A stretch of 64,000 nucleotides of DNA from Heloderma charlesbogerti (GCA_026122225.1 JANEZZ010002661.1:310001-374000), one strand, 5' to 3'. Numbered from the stretch's first letter, positions 1 through 10,935 are shown. Notes: generated from the letters alone by a model not told the origin. Translations and numbers: made by a program.

Positions 1-345
1 CATTGGTTATTTAGATCCATCCAATCTGGCTTCCTGCCTGGGTTCAGGACGGAAACTGCCTTGATCACCTTAATGGATGACTTGCTCAGGGAATAGATGG
101 GGGTAGGGGAGTGCAACCCTGTTAGTTCCCCTGGACTGTCTCTCAGAAATGGAAACTAGGGGCACTGTTTTGCAATGGCTCCAGTCCTACTTGGAGAGTA
201 GCATTTTGAAGGTGGTACTGGGAGACTTTTGTTCCACTCCTTGGCCACTGGCCTTTGGAGTGCCACAAGGTTCCATCTTGTCCCCCATGCTTTTTAGCAT
301 CTACATGAAACCAGAGATTTGGGCTGAAGTGACATCAATATGCAA
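1..345 (+). mobile_element. L2-like LINE fragment (reverse transcriptase)
   Basis: Broken reading frames carry reverse transcriptase pieces, including FGVPQGSILSPMLFSIYMK at about 257-312, the block-B region of L2/CR1-type elements. It resembles the longer L2 copy at 45944-47515. Frames are interrupted upstream (stops and shifts before 149) and the match ends near 345, so it is a decayed 5'- and 3'-truncated copy. Confidence 0.75.
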
Positions 346-634
346 ATAACACTCTACCTCTCTATCTATCTTCTAATCCCAACAAGGTGGTAAAAACCCT
401 TGATAGGTGTTTGGAGGCAGTTATGATTAAACTGTATGGAAATTATAATGTCTTGATCCTGCATTTCTGTTAGAGCAGCCATGATTCCTATATTCGGAAA
501 ACTTTGTTTCCTCTGTGGAGGGTTGGTATGATAGAAAAGAGGACGCCGAACAGGCAGAAGGTAATAAAAACAAAATCTGCAAAGACAGGAGGCAAGAAAC
601 ATGAAATGAAAAAGAATACCATGGTTGCGCTTAC
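1..634 (-). other. CDH23: CDH23 intron (downstream part, continues outside window)
   Basis: Intronic sequence 3' of the 635-751 exon in the gene's direction. Bases 1-345 are an L2-type LINE fragment on the plus strand; 346-634 show no gene or clear repeat. The next EC7 exon is not here. Confidence 0.8.
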
Positions 635-751
635 CTGAGCGAGCATTTATTCGAAAGTGTGAAGACCCTTCCAAGGAGTAGATAATGGACTCTTGGCCAT
701 ATTCTCTTGACCGGTCCAAATCAGTGGCATTTAGAAATAGCACCGTTGCAC
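635..751 (-). CDS. CDH23: CDH23 exon (start of EC7, human c.2060-2176 equivalent)
   Basis: Internal coding exon of cadherin-23, the upper half of the tip link in hair-cell stereocilia. The minus-strand reading contains NATDLDRSREYGQESIIYSL and ends in INARSG, which I recognise from EC7 of vertebrate CDH23. DLD is the calcium-binding DxD motif of this repeat. The acceptor is CTCCAAG before 751 and the donor CAG|GTAAGCG after 635. The exon has 117 bases: two complete a glycine codon from the previous exon, then 38 codons, then one base. It joins in frame to the exon at 8748-8820. The reading continues into intron as nonsense, so the exon end is set by the donor. The next exon (rest of EC7) is outside the window. 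The gene identity is from remembered family sequence; the splice sites are read directly. Confidence 0.95.
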
Positions 752-994
752 CTTGGAGAAAGACAAGAAAAAGGAGATTGAGTTTGATTTATTTGTTTCA
801 TTTATGAGTCATCCTGTACCTGAAGCTGTCAGGGCAACATACATAATTAAAACAAGCACAATAAAACCAATAACATCACTTAAAAACAAAAATAAAATAA
901 AAGCTGCAACAACAACAGTTTTCATTCTTCAGGCATACCACCAGCCTGATTCATATCGAAGTTAAACCAATCTGGATTTAAGCTGATTTATGGT

Positions 995-1228
995 GCAATC
1001 CTATGCATGTTTAGACAGAAAAAGTCCTACAACTCAAATGCTGGGAACTGTAGGACTTTTTTCTGTCTAAACATGCATAGGGTTATGCCTTTAGGGCACA
1101 ATCCCACATATGTTTAGATAGAAAAAGTCCTAAAACTCCCAGAATTCCCCAGCCAAGCATGGCTGGCTGAGGAACGCTGCGAGGTATAGGACTTTTTCTG
1201 TCTAAACATGGATAAGATTGTGCCCTTA
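995..1228. repeat. Two adjacent palindromic MITEs (family P2)
   Basis: Two inverted-repeat units lie end to end (995-1088 and 1094-1228). Each starts near CAATCC(T/C) and contains TTTAGA(C/T)AGAAAAAGTCC, mirrored as GGACTTTTTTCTGTCTAAA in the second arm. A partial copy of the same family lies at 26955-27016. No coding potential. Confidence 0.75.
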
Positions 1229-2049
1229 AGCTCACAAAATTCATAGGAACAAGGCTCAATACACCCAACCAACTTACCAAATGGTATGCTTTTCTACCAC
1301 TGTTTTGCTTGGTCATCTGTACTGATAAAAATGTAGGGTGATTTTTTTTTTTGGTATTAATTCATGTAAATGTGTGGTAAAAGTTAGGGAGCTTTATCAA
1401 GTGTTAAGGCTTTTCCAGATCTACCACTTCGTAAATTGGTCATTTGTATTAGAAATCCATGGCAGGTGACACTGAATGGGGAAAGCATTCTCTGCAATGG
1501 CAGTACCAGAAAAAATATTTTAAGGGCCACAGAAGGAGCAAAGTGAATTGGGGGTGGGGGATGGACTTTGTCCTACAAGTTCGATTTTGAAAGAGAAATA
1601 ATGGTATATTTCACTTCCATGTTCTCATTCTAAGCACATTTTTTTCTGAAGTAAAGCCTATTGATTTTGATGGAGCTAATGTTCAAGTATGTATGGTTCA
1701 GATTGCAGCCTTATTTTAATTTCCAGTTGATGATTTCATTATAATTTGTATGTGAAATGTGCTTTTCCTTCAACTTTAGTCCAGCAGTGGGAGCCAGGCA
1801 AGATATTTGTCTGGAGGCACTTGCCCCCTTCTGGTACCACCTATGCTTCCCTGTGTGATAACAGTTTTACAGCTAGAGTTGTCCTTTAAAGAACAGCTTG
1901 ACTGGGTTTGGATGTAATGCTAAAATATGGCTTAAATTATGGTGCAGCTGTGGGGAGGAAATGGGAAGCTTTTACTTCTATTTTCACCTAACCATTATTT
2001 GTTATGTCTGAACCCAAAACCGTGGTTAACCTTAATTATGCTTAAGAGC

Positions 2050-2201
2050 AGCCTTCCCTAATCTGGTGCCCTTCAGATGTGCTGGACTACAACTCCCATA
2101 ATTCCCAGCCAGCACGGCTTTCCTGATTGGCAATGTTGGCTGGGAATTATGGGAACTGTAGTCCAACACATCTGGAGGGTATCAGGTTGGGGAAGGCTTG
2201 C
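2050..2201. repeat. Palindromic MITE (family P1)
   Basis: Long near-perfect inverted repeat. The left arm has CAGATGTGCTGGACTACAAC and the right arm its complement, with outer ends GCCTTCCCTAATCTGGTGCC / CAGGTTGGGGAAGGC. It is the best preserved of nine P1 copies in the window. Flanks CTTAAGAG and CTTAGAGA may be a decayed 8-bp target duplication. Confidence 0.8.
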
Positions 2202-2499
2202 TTAGAGAAACAAGCCAGGATCAGAAATCATCAGCTGTCATTGGTTTGTTTCCTTAAAACATAGTTAAAAGACTAAATACAGTTTGTCTGGGTTCAGACA
2301 GAACAATATACCACTGTTACTTGAAAATGGGAGCAAAAGCTTGTGATCTCTTCCTCACAGCTATGGTAGAGAAGAGACGCATAGACCCAAGGCTCATGCA
2401 CATAACACTACATCAGGGGTCCCCAATCCTTTTAGGCCTGTCCATCACTTTTGGAATTCTGAGAAAGTGCTACAAACACCAGAAAGCGCATTGGTGAGG

Positions 2500-2741
2500 C
2501 TCAAGGTAACCTTCACAAGAAGCTTGGCAAATACGGATCAGTGTAAGCAAGTGTAAAGTGGTGCACACGGGGGCAAAAAAATCCCAGCTTCACATACAGG
2601 CTAATGGGATATGAGCTAGTGGTCATTGACCAAGAAAGAGATCTTGGGATTGTGGTAGACAGCTCACTGAAAATGAGCTGCTGTGAAAAAGGCAAATTCC
2701 ATGTTTGGTATAATTAGAAAAGAAATAAAAAATAAAACTGC
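2500..2741 (+). mobile_element. CR1-like LINE, 5' part of a split copy
   Basis: Plus-strand reading in shifting frames shows the region after the YADD box of CR1 reverse transcriptase: KDLGIVV-type residues near 2637-2660 and KKANSMFGIIRKEIKNKT at about 2686-2739. It is interrupted by the BovB insertion and continues at 5643-6208. Removing BovB and one copy of the duplicated 12 bases rejoins the two parts. Confidence 0.85.
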
Positions 2742-2807
2742 CAAGATCAGACTTGTTCAGTCGTTACGTCATGTCCGACTCTTCGTGACCCCATGGACCA
2801 TAGCATG

Positions 2808-4402
2808 TCAGGCCTTCCTGTCCTGCGCTCTCTCCCGGATCGTGCTCAAGTTCATATTCATTGCATCGGTGATGCTATCTAGCCATCCCATCCTCTGCTG
2901 TCCCCTTCTCCTTTTGCCTTCAGTCTTTCCCAGCATCAGGGTCTTTTCCAGGGAGTTTTCTCTTCGCATTAGGTGGCCAAAATATTTGAGCTTCAGCTTC
3001 AGTATCTGTCCTTCCAATGAGCAATCAGGGTTGATTTCCTTTAGGATTGACTGATTTGAACTCCTTGCAGTCCAGGGGACTTGTAATAGTCTTCTCCAGC
3101 ACCACAGTTCGAATGCATCAATTCTTCGGCGCTCAGCCTTCCTTATAGTCCAGTTCTCACAGCCATACATTACTACTGGGAAAACCATAGCTTTGATTAG
3201 ATGGACCTTTGTCGGCAAGGTGATGTCTCTGCTTCTTACTAGGTTTGCCATAGCTTTCCTCCCAAGGAGCAAGCGTCTTTTAATTTCATGGCTACAGTCA
3301 CCGTCTGCGGTGATCTTGGAGCCCAAGAAAATAAAATCTGTCACTGCTTCCATTTCTTCCCCATTTCTACTTTTGCTTCTTGACTCTCGTACAGGTTTTT
3401 CAGGAGACAGGTAAGGTGGTCTGGTACTCCCATCTCTTGAAGAATTTGCCACAGTTTGTTGTGATCCACACAATCAAAGGCTTTAGCGTAGTCAATGAAG
3501 CAGAAATAGACGTTTTTCTGGAATTCTCTTGCTTTCTCCACGATCCAGTGAATGTTGGCGAATTGATCTCTAGTTCCTCTGCCTCTTCGAAACCCAGCTT
3601 GTACTTCCGGTAGTTCTCGGTTCGCATACTGCTGAAGCCTAGCTTGTAGGATTTTGAGCATAACCTTGTTGGCATGTGAAATGAGCGCAATTGTACAGTA
3701 GTTGGAACACTCTTTGGCGTGGTCTTTCTTTGGAACTGGAATGTAAACTGATCTTTTCCAGTCTTGTGACCACTGTAGAGTGTTCCAAATTTGTTGGCAT
3801 ATGGAGTGCAGCACTTTAACAGCATCATCTTTTAGGATTTTAAATAACTCAGCTGGAATACTGTCATCTCCGCTAGCTTTGTTGTTTGTAATGCTTCCTA
3901 AGGGCCACTTGACTTCACTCTCTAGGATGTCCAGCTCAAGTTCAGTGACCGCACTATCATGGCTATCAGGGACATTCAGATCTTTCCTGTATAGTTCTTC
4001 TGTGTATTCTTGCCACCTCTTCTTAATCTCATCTGCTTCTGTTAGATCCCTGCCTTCTTTGTCCTTTATCATGCCCGTCTTTGCACAAAACGTTCCCTTG
4101 AGATCTCCGATTTTCTTGAAGAGATCTCTAGTCTTTCCCATTCTGTTGTTTTCCTCGATTTCTTTGCATTGTTCATTTAAGAAAGCCTTCTTGTCTCTCC
4201 TTGCTATTCTCTGGAACTCTGCATTCAGTTGGATATATCTTCCCCTTTCTCCTTTGCTTTTTGCTTCCCTTCTTTCCTCAGCTACTTGTAAAGCCTCCTC
4301 AGACAGCCGCTTGGCTTTCCTGCATTTCTTTTTCTTTGGAATGGATTTAGTTGCTGCCTCCTGAACAATGTTATGGACCTCCGTCCATAGTTCCTCAGGC
4401 AT
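2808..4402 (-). pseudogene. BovB ORF2, reverse transcriptase and C-terminal domain (deleted)
   Basis: From 4402 the frame reads a basic linker (KKKKCRKAKRLSEEALQ), then RT block NKASGDDSIPAELF, AGFRRGRGTRDQFANI, and motif A FIDYAKAFDCVDHNKLW near 3460-3510. It is open to about 3341. A second frame carries the tail: TDFIFLGSKITADGDCSHEI, VMYGCENWT, FELWCWRRLLQVPWT and YFGHLMRR. Between them the block-B and YADD active-site region is absent, so polymerisation would be impossible. The linker and tail are highly similar to ruminant and squamate BovB as I know them. Confidence 0.9.
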
Positions 4403-4404
4403 CT

Positions 4405-5216
4405 GTCTATCAGGTCTAATCCCGTAAATCTATTCCTCACCTCCACTGTATATTCATAACAGATATGATTTAGGTCATACCTGAATGGTTTAGTGGTTTT
4501 CCCTACGTTCTTCAATTTAAGCCGAAATTTTGCAAGAAGCAGCTCATGATCTGAGCCACAGTCAGCTCCAGGTCTTGTTTTGACTGACTGTATAGAGCTT
4601 CTCCATCTTTGGCTGCAAAGGATATAATCAATCTGATTTCGATACTGTCCATCTGGTGATGTCCATGTGTAGAGTCGCCTCTTGTGCTGTTGGAAAAGAG
4701 TGTTTGCTATGATCAGCGTGTTCTCTTGGCAAAACTCTATTAGCCTTTGTCCTGCTTCATTTTGTACACCAAGGCCATGCTTGCCTGTTATTCCAGTGAT
4801 TTCTTGACTTCCTACTTTGGCATTCCAATCCCCTATGACGAAGAGGACATCTTTTTTTGGTGTTAGTTCTAAAAGGTGTTGTAGGTCTTCATAGAACCGA
4901 TCAGCCTCAGCTTCTTCGGCCTCAGTAGTTGGGGCATAGACTTGAATTACTGTGATGTTGAATGGTTTGCCTTGGATTAGTACTGAGATCATTCTAACGT
5001 TTTTGAGATTGTTCCCCAGTACTGCTTTTCCCTCCTTTTTATTGACTATGAGTGCTACTCCATTTCTTCTAAGGGATTCTTGCCCACAGTAGTAGATATG
5101 ATGGTCACCTGAATTAAATTCGCCCGTGCTTGTCTATTTTAGTTCTCTGATTCCCAAGATGTCAATGTTCAATCTTTCCATCTCATGTTTGACCACCTCC
5201 AGCTTACTTTGATTCA
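4405..5216 (-). pseudogene. BovB ORF2, apurinic endonuclease domain (broken)
   Basis: Starts at MNQSKLEVVKHEME (5216) and reads through the APE-like endonuclease that nicks target DNA for retrotransposition. Visible motifs are VIGDWNAKVG (metal-binding D/N), QIDYILCS and SDHELLLAKFRLK (catalytic DH). One in-frame TAG stop lies at 5134-5136 (probably from a TGG Trp codon). The frame shifts near 4405, just before the MPEELWTEV start of the linker to the reverse transcriptase. Not functional. Confidence 0.9.
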
Positions 5217-5262
5217 TTGATCTGACATTCCAGGTTCCTAAACAATATTGTTCTTTACAGCA

Positions 5263-5451
5263 TCAGATTTTATTTTCACCACCAGACACATTCACAGCTG
5301 AGTGTCCTTTCGGCTTTGGCCCAGCCCCTTCACTCTTTCTGGCGCTACTTGGAAATTCCTTCTGCTCTTCCCCAGTAGTATTTTGGACACCTTCCGACCT
5401 GAAGGTCTCATCTTCCGGCGTCATCTCTTTTAGCCTTGTGATACATTCCAT
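5263..5451 (-). pseudogene. BovB 5' open frame (ORF1-like leader)
   Basis: A 62-codon frame upstream of the endonuclease, beginning MECITRLKEMTPEDE. It is rich in charged residues and ends just before the endonuclease start. Such a short leader frame is typical of BovB; I know of no demonstrated function for it. Confidence 0.6.
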
Positions 5452-5642
5452 GGGTTTTTCTTGTCAAGAATACTGGAGTGGGTTGCCATTTCCTTCTCCA
5501 GTGGACCACATTTTGTCAGAACTCTCTGCCATGACCTGTCCGTCTTGGGTGGCCCTGCACGGCATAGCTTATGGCTTCACTGAGTTACGCAAGCCCCTTC
5601 GCCACAACAAGCCAGTGATCCATGAAGGGGCAAGATCAGACT

Positions 5643-6208
5643 GCCTGTATACAAATTTATGGTGTGACCGCACTTGGAATACTGTGTATTGTTTTGGTCA
5701 CTGCACCAAAAAAGGATATTATAGAGTTAGAAAAAGTGCAGAAAAGGGCAACTAAAATGATCAAGGGGCTGGAGCAACTCCCTGATGAGGAAAGGTTACA
5801 ACTGCTGGGACTGTTTAGCTTAGAGAAAAGGCAAATGAGGGGAGACATGATAGAGATGCACAAAATTATGCACGGTGTGGAGAAAGTGGATAGCGAGACA
5901 TTTTCCCCCCTTTCTCATAATACTAGAACCTGCAACCATCCCATGAAGCTGACTGGTGGGTGATTCAGGACAGATAAAAGGAAGTACTTCTTCACACAGC
6001 TCATAGTTTAACTATGAATTCACTACCACAAGATGCAGTGATGGCCGCCAGTTTGGATGGCTTTAAATGGCAATTAGTTGTTGGGGAACATGAGTGAGAG
6101 GGTGCTATTGTATTCGTGCCCTGCTTGTGGATTTCCCAAAATTGGAGACTGTGTGAACAGAATGCTGGATTAGATGGACCTTTGGACTGATCCAGCAAGG
6201 CTCTTCTT
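5643..6208 (+). mobile_element. CR1-like LINE, 3' part of a split copy
   Basis: Continues the CR1 interrupted by BovB. The frame reads IIELEKVQKRATKMIKGLEQ, then LGLFSLEKRQMRGDMIEMHK and FSPLSHNTRTCNHPMKL, the C-terminal part of CR1 ORF2. Its 3' untranslated end (to about 6208) has CTGGATTAGATGGACC and CAGCAAGGCTCTTCTT. An AAAT-type simple repeat follows at 6211-6229. A shorter copy of the same 3' region is at 57438-57905. Confidence 0.88.
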
Positions 6209-6534
6209 TTTAAAAATAAATAAATAAATGGCTAAACAGATTACTTTACAAAACAAATCACTGCAAACACTAAGCCAGCAAGGCTCTTCTTATGTTCGTG
6301 AGTACAAGGCTGCAATCCTATGTATGCATACATGGAAGTAAGTCCCTTTGAATTCAGTGGAACTTCTAAGTATTTCATTTATTATTAATTATTTCTATTT
6401 AATTCATTAAAAAGAATCCCAGGATTGGTCTGCATATCCCACCTCTCTCTCTTTCTTTCACCCCACCACCCCAGTTACTACCTTTATCTGTCCTTCTCCA
6501 CCCCCTCCACTTCCTTCTTATGCAGTAAGTCATA

Positions 6535-6600
6535 AGATTTACTGGGGGTTGGACTCGATGGCCTTGTAGGCCCCTTTTTACCCTGCTATTCTATGATCAT
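6535..6600 (+). mobile_element. CR1 3'-end fragment
   Basis: Contains GGGGGTTGGACTCGATGGCC and ends in CTATTCTATGATCAT, the characteristic CR1 3' terminus with its short TTCTATGAT-type repeat. Heavily 5'-truncated. Confidence 0.7.
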
Positions 6601-7582
6601 TGAACTCAGATGTGTGTACCTGAAAGTTGTAGGACATAGACAGGAGTCTAGGAAGAAAGACCCACACATGACAGATAAAAACCAAGATAAAAGACAAGCA
6701 ATAATTCTGCAGCCAAAGGACTTGAGATGCAAGGGTGCACTGAACAAACTACTTGTTTCTCACAGTCTGGCTGAGGAAGCAAGACATTAATAGTTCATTT
6801 CCAGCAATTTGTACTGGACTAGTGGAATTTACAGACAAGGGAACATCCAGTCCTGGGTTTGTAATACCCTCACACAGAGACTGGGAAAGAAATTTGGTGG
6901 GGTGATGGGCAACAACGCTAGAAATATGGTATCATATATACCTGCTCACCTGAGGGAACCTGGTCACATCTTTTACAGAGGACTTTATAAATTCTGACTA
7001 AAAATTACTTTTCTGGGCCATGCTCAGAGAGACATCACTGTTACCAGCCCTATACAGACTCTTTCTTTCCCTAAAGTTAAGACATCCCTTTGGGGGAGAT
7101 GGCTCAAGAGGCTATACAATAAGAACAATACTACTATGACTCCAATCCTCTCTGGATGAAGGGTCTTTTCAGACTCCCTATACCCACTTATCTTAGATCA
7201 GTAGCAGTTAAAGAATGGTATTTTTATTTATGGATCTTAGAATGAATAGGCCTCAACAGAATAGGCAATTTTAGAAATGAAATAAAAAGATAAAAATTAA
7301 ATGTTACTTCCTCTACTCTAGCTCTGCATAGCGGTACATCATTGAGCTGGTTCTGATTCTTAGTACATTGCTACACTGAGGGACAGATGCTGCATAGGTC
7401 ACCTCCCATAGGCAAAAGCCTCTCTTTTCAAATCAACACTCATAGGAAATGGAATTTTCCTTTGAGGTTCTTGCCCCAATCAGGCTTGAGGGTCAGTGCT
7501 TAGCCAAATTTACAAATTTGGGCCAGCCCATGAAACAAGTCAGATTTAAAGTGGACTTTCAAAGTTTGGGTATTATTGTGCA

Positions 7583-7703
7583 GTCTTCCACAACTCGGTA
7601 CCCTCCAGATGTTGGACTATAACTCCCATCAGCCAGCCAGAATGTTGTCTGGGGACAGTTGTTGTCCATCATGTCTAGAGGGCACCAGTTTAGAGAAGGT
7701 TGG
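7583..7703. repeat. Palindromic MITE (family P1)
   Basis: Left arm has CCCTCCAGATGTTGGACTAT and right arm TGTCTAGAGGGCACCAGTTT. A diverged member of the P1 family. Confidence 0.7.
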
Positions 7704-7986
7704 ATGAGATTGGGGAAGGATATTACAGCTATTAGGAGAGTGATCTTCTTTAATTATCACCATTTACTGGATCTTGTGGGGACTAGGGAGGAAGTGTCAT
7801 GGCAGATAATAGGGAGCATGAGACAGAATTCCTGGAGCAGCTTGTATTGCTTTCTGGAATTTGATTCTGTCAGCCTGCTCTTATGGAAATCTTGTGGTCA
7901 GTTTTACTTTCTATATCAAAATAGTAACCAACAGAGATTTTCCATTCCAGAAGAATCCATAGGCAGAAGTGTGTGGCCTGGATCAC

Positions 7987-8353
7987 ATGCAATGACAATG
8001 ATGGTTTAAACCATGGGTTGTTGGGGCTCTGTGAGTGCGAGCATATGCCCTGCCTCTCCCATGCTCACCACTTCCAGTTTGCATCAACTTTTGATTCAAC
8101 GTCCAAAACCGGAACTCTGGGTTGTTGAGGGACAAACAACCCAAAGTTTAACCCATGGTTTGTTGCTGGGTTAAAACTCTGGGTTGTTTGTCTCTCAACA
8201 ACCCAGAGATCCGGGTTCAGATGTTGCATCAAACAACCCAGAACGGGTTTTTTGGAGAAAGCTGATGCCAAGCGGAAGTGCTGAGCATATGCATGCACTC
8301 TGCTGCGACCCCAAACAGTTCATGGGTTAACCCATGGGCATTATGTGTGAACC
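7987..8353. repeat. Palindromic MITE (family P3, GTTGTT-rich)
   Basis: About 370 bases of inverted repeat. Ends CCTGGATCACATGCAATGAC and the complement of GCATTATGTGTGAACCAGG pair, and the interior contains AACCCATGG, GGGTTGTTTG and CAACAACCCAGAG repeated in mirror order. Related copies are at 21450-21825 and 49203-49588. The flanking duplication is unclear. Confidence 0.75.
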
Positions 8354-8747
8354 AGGTGTGTTTCTCTGGAGTTCTCTTGATATTTTTTTCCTCTGGGGAG
8401 AGAACTCTGAGTCTCTGGTTCTCACATCTGATACTGTTCTCTATGCCAAGAACCTTGCTGGAGCTAGAAGGCTGTGTCTCCATTTTCCATCTTGCTTCCC
8501 ATCTACCATAGGAATACCTGCAATAGGTGCAGGGAATCTCTTTAGAGAAATTCATCTAGGGGGTGTATCTTGCACATCTTGGAAGGAAGGACTAGGAGCA
8601 TGTGCAAGTCAGTGTGTTTTGCTGAAATATTTAGGGAAGTCAAGCAGTACTGGCACTCTGTTGATATTCCTCATTGGCTTGGTAAATTGTCATCCAGTAC
8701 ATTGTTATTAATAGGGCAGGTTATAAAGCACAGGAACAGCTCTATAC

Positions 8748-8820
8748 CTGCCATGATATCCTCCATGATTGTGATGACATAGGAAGACTTGCTGAATGTG
8801 GGTGGGTTGTCATTTTCATC
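8748..8820 (-). CDS. CDH23: CDH23 exon (EC6-EC7 linker, human c.1987-2059 equivalent)
   Basis: A 73-base exon with 24 codons plus one base, too short to stand out as an open frame. It reads DENDNPPTFSK, then a short strand, then EDIMA, with the split glycine completed in the next exon. DENDN is the inter-repeat calcium-binding linker (DxNDN) and PPTF opens EC7; the acidic ED corresponds to the xEx base motif. Human CDH23 has an equivalent linker and ENIMAG, so N to D is a difference here. The acceptor is TTCTGTAG|GAT and the donor GCAG|GTATAG. It starts in phase 0, matching the phase-0 end of the 17552-17679 exon. The intron to the next exon is about 8 kb and holds the BovB/CR1 nest. Confidence 0.94.
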
Positions 8821-9120
8821 CTACAGAAATACCAAGAAAAGCAAGTCAAAACATAAACTTCCAACACAGCAGCAATATTCTGTCATGAAACATGATTTAA
8901 AATTCTCAAAACAGAGCACAATCTAATTTATTGGAAGAGCAAAGTGAGGTGTTAGATTTAACTACTCATTTGGCTTCTTCTTTTCATGTGTCTTTATATG
9001 ACAATTGTTTTTAATACAAACTTTGACATACCAGAACACTGAGACAAAATTTAGTTCATAATGCAATTCTACAGTTCAAGTTCAAATACCAGCTGACCCT
9101 CGCACCTATTTCCAAAGTTG

Positions 9121-9162
9121 TGTGTGTGTGGGAGGTGGCATGGGGGTGGGGGTGGGGGGGAG
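9121..9162. repeat. (TG)n / G-rich simple sequence
   Basis: TGTGTGTG followed by several runs of G including a seven-base run; low complexity. Confidence 0.8.
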
Positions 9163-10127
9163 AATATAAACTATATTGCAATGTGTTAGCTGTCGTGAAG
9201 ATTGAGCTATCCGAATGAAATGATGTTCACATTCAGGACAAGATTCTGCATTTGTAGTTCAAACTCCAGCTTCACTTTCACACCTATTTGGAAGAGGGCC
9301 CCAAAAGATGTCATTTATTTCTGAAATGCAACATATCCCTTGAAGACTGTGGTCTGAATGACAGGTAGTTGTATGTTCTGGACAGCATTCTAAGTTGAAA
9401 TGTGTGTATCAACTTATTTTAAAAGGGGGCAAGTAAGATATAAAATACCACAAAGGGCTAAACTAGACATTATGTTAGTTGTGTAGTGTTGCAGTGATCC
9501 CAACATATTTTTTTACTCTTGTGTAAACATGAAGGAGCCAGATCTGCATTGGAACTACCATTCATGAGATTGGGGAGACTATGCCTTTCCACCCAGCCCC
9601 TCCCCCCCTTCTAAATTTGCCCTCCCCCTCCATGAGGGCTAAACAAAAAAATTCCCACTCCAGTGGGGCCAATTATAGTTCCCCCCCCTTTTCTTTAGCC
9701 TCTGCAGGGGGGCAGGGGATTTAGGAGAGGAAAGTGGCTGGGTGGGAAGATATAACCCCACACCCTCTCATGCATGGTGGTCCAGATCAGGTCCCCACAC
9801 ATTTACATGAGAGGAAAAAAAGTCAGGATCATTGCAACACTATTCATTTAATGCAGTGTCTACTTTAGCCCTGAGACATTCGAATAAAAATTGGTGTGAA
9901 ATAGAGTTAAATATTTAGGACAGAGTTAAATATTTGGAATTAAATATTTAAATATTTAATATTTAATTCCAGTTGGAACCCTCATCTTCACCTCTGCAAC
10001 TTTTTTTAGGAGAAGGGGCAGAGAAGATGCAAAACGCAATGCAGTGCTTGATGATGTCTCTTGAATACTGTGCTTTACTAGTCTATGTAAGTCTGATGAA
10101 ACATCCAAACCATTTCATTATTTAGAT

Positions 10128-10235
10128 CAGAGGTGGGCAACTTGTTGCCCTCCAGATGTTTTGGCCTACAGCTCCCCTCACCCCTCATCATTGGCTATGC
10201 TGGCTAGGGCTCATGGGAATTGCCCACTCCTGATT
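10128..10235. repeat. Palindromic MITE (family P1-related)
   Basis: Begins AGAGGTGGGCAACTTGTTGC, with TCCAGATGTTTTGGCCTACA, and ends near the complement motif TGGGAATTGCCCACTCCTGA. It is shorter and more diverged than the 2050-2201 copy. Confidence 0.7.
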
Positions 10236-10838
10236 AGATGCTCATCCAAAAGGAAATACTGTTTACAAAAGATTACAGGGTGACACAGGGTGAGTCTGGA
10301 TGATCTAATGTTTTGCTAGTGATAGGCTCAGTTGTCTAGGGCTAACAAAACATTTCTGAAAAAAATAGGATGATTACTACCATTAATGCCTATTGCTACA
10401 GTGATACATTGTAGAGTAAATTCACTATTGTTTATTATTTATATAATTAATATTGTTGGCATACTATCAAACATATTAATCAGTTAAAATATTAGTTTTT
10501 ATGTTCATTTTAGATAGCAATCATATCATGAAAAACAAGCTCACAAAGTTTTCATCCACAAACAAGTATGTTTAAGAAATGTATAATTATATAATTAATG
10601 ATATCCCTGTTCAGCCTTTGGATTATTTTTTAATCAAAGAATTAAACTTCAAACTACTGATCATCCTACCTCCTTCACAATTCTGGACATTAACAGTGCA
10701 GTCCTATGCATGTCAACTCAGAAGTAAGTCCTGATGAGTTCAACAGAGTGTACTTTATTTTTTAATTTATTTTATTATTACATATATCCACCTTTTTTCA
10801 TTTGTGAGGAAGGTTATGTTTGAGTAAATGAGGGGTCT

Positions 10839-10935
10839 AAAGTGAGTGAGTTTCATGGCCAAGTGGGGACTAGAACCCAGAACTCCTGAGTCCCAGTCCA
10901 ATACTCTAACCACTAAACCACACTGGCTCTTCCAC
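10839..10935 (-). mobile_element. tRNA-derived SINE fragment
   Basis: On the minus strand it reads CCAGTGTGGTTTAGTGGTTA and continues through a CTGGGTTCTAG B-box-like stretch to GGCCATGAAACTCACT. It belongs to the same SINE family as 18472-18705 but only the head is kept. Confidence 0.75.

Larger units (their letters stand above)
2754..5630 (-). mobile_element. BovB (RTE clade) LINE, nearly complete, internally deleted
   Basis: Non-LTR retrotransposon of about 2.88 kb on the minus strand, with the 12-bp target duplication CAAGATCAGACT at 2742-2753 and 5631-5642. From 5' to 3' it has a leader with GGAAATGGCAACCCACTCCA-type sequence (near 5480), an APE-type endonuclease, a reverse transcriptase and the usual RTE C-terminal tail; the 3' end (2754-2800) has the GTCCGACTC motif typical of BovB. 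Near 3340-3375 the frame jumps from the NLYESQEAKVE region straight to the TDFIFLGSKITADGD region, so about 120 residues including the catalytic YADD box are missing. It also has a premature stop at 5134-5136 and a frameshift near 4405. It is dead as an autonomous element. Confidence 0.95.
752..8747 (-). other. CDH23: CDH23 intron with LINE/MITE nest
   Basis: About 8 kb intron. It holds two adjacent P2 palindromes (995-1228), a P1 palindrome (2050-2201), a CR1 split by BovB (2500-6208), a CR1 tail (6535-6600), a P1 palindrome (7583-7703) and a P3 palindromic MITE (7987-8353). Stretches 1230-2040 and 6600-7580 show no gene and only faint repeat traces. Confidence 0.8.

Noticed and set aside
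366..634. Continuation of the EC7 reading beyond the donor
   Set aside because: After INARSG the frame loses all cadherin similarity and a consensus GTAAGCG donor sits at the break.
2808..4992. Long minus-strand open frames as host genes
   Set aside because: They are the endonuclease and reverse transcriptase of BovB, with frame breaks and a target duplication outside.
9936..9970. 13-bp AT-rich inverted repeat
   Set aside because: Made only of A/T-rich short repeats; likely chance or simple-sequence slippage.
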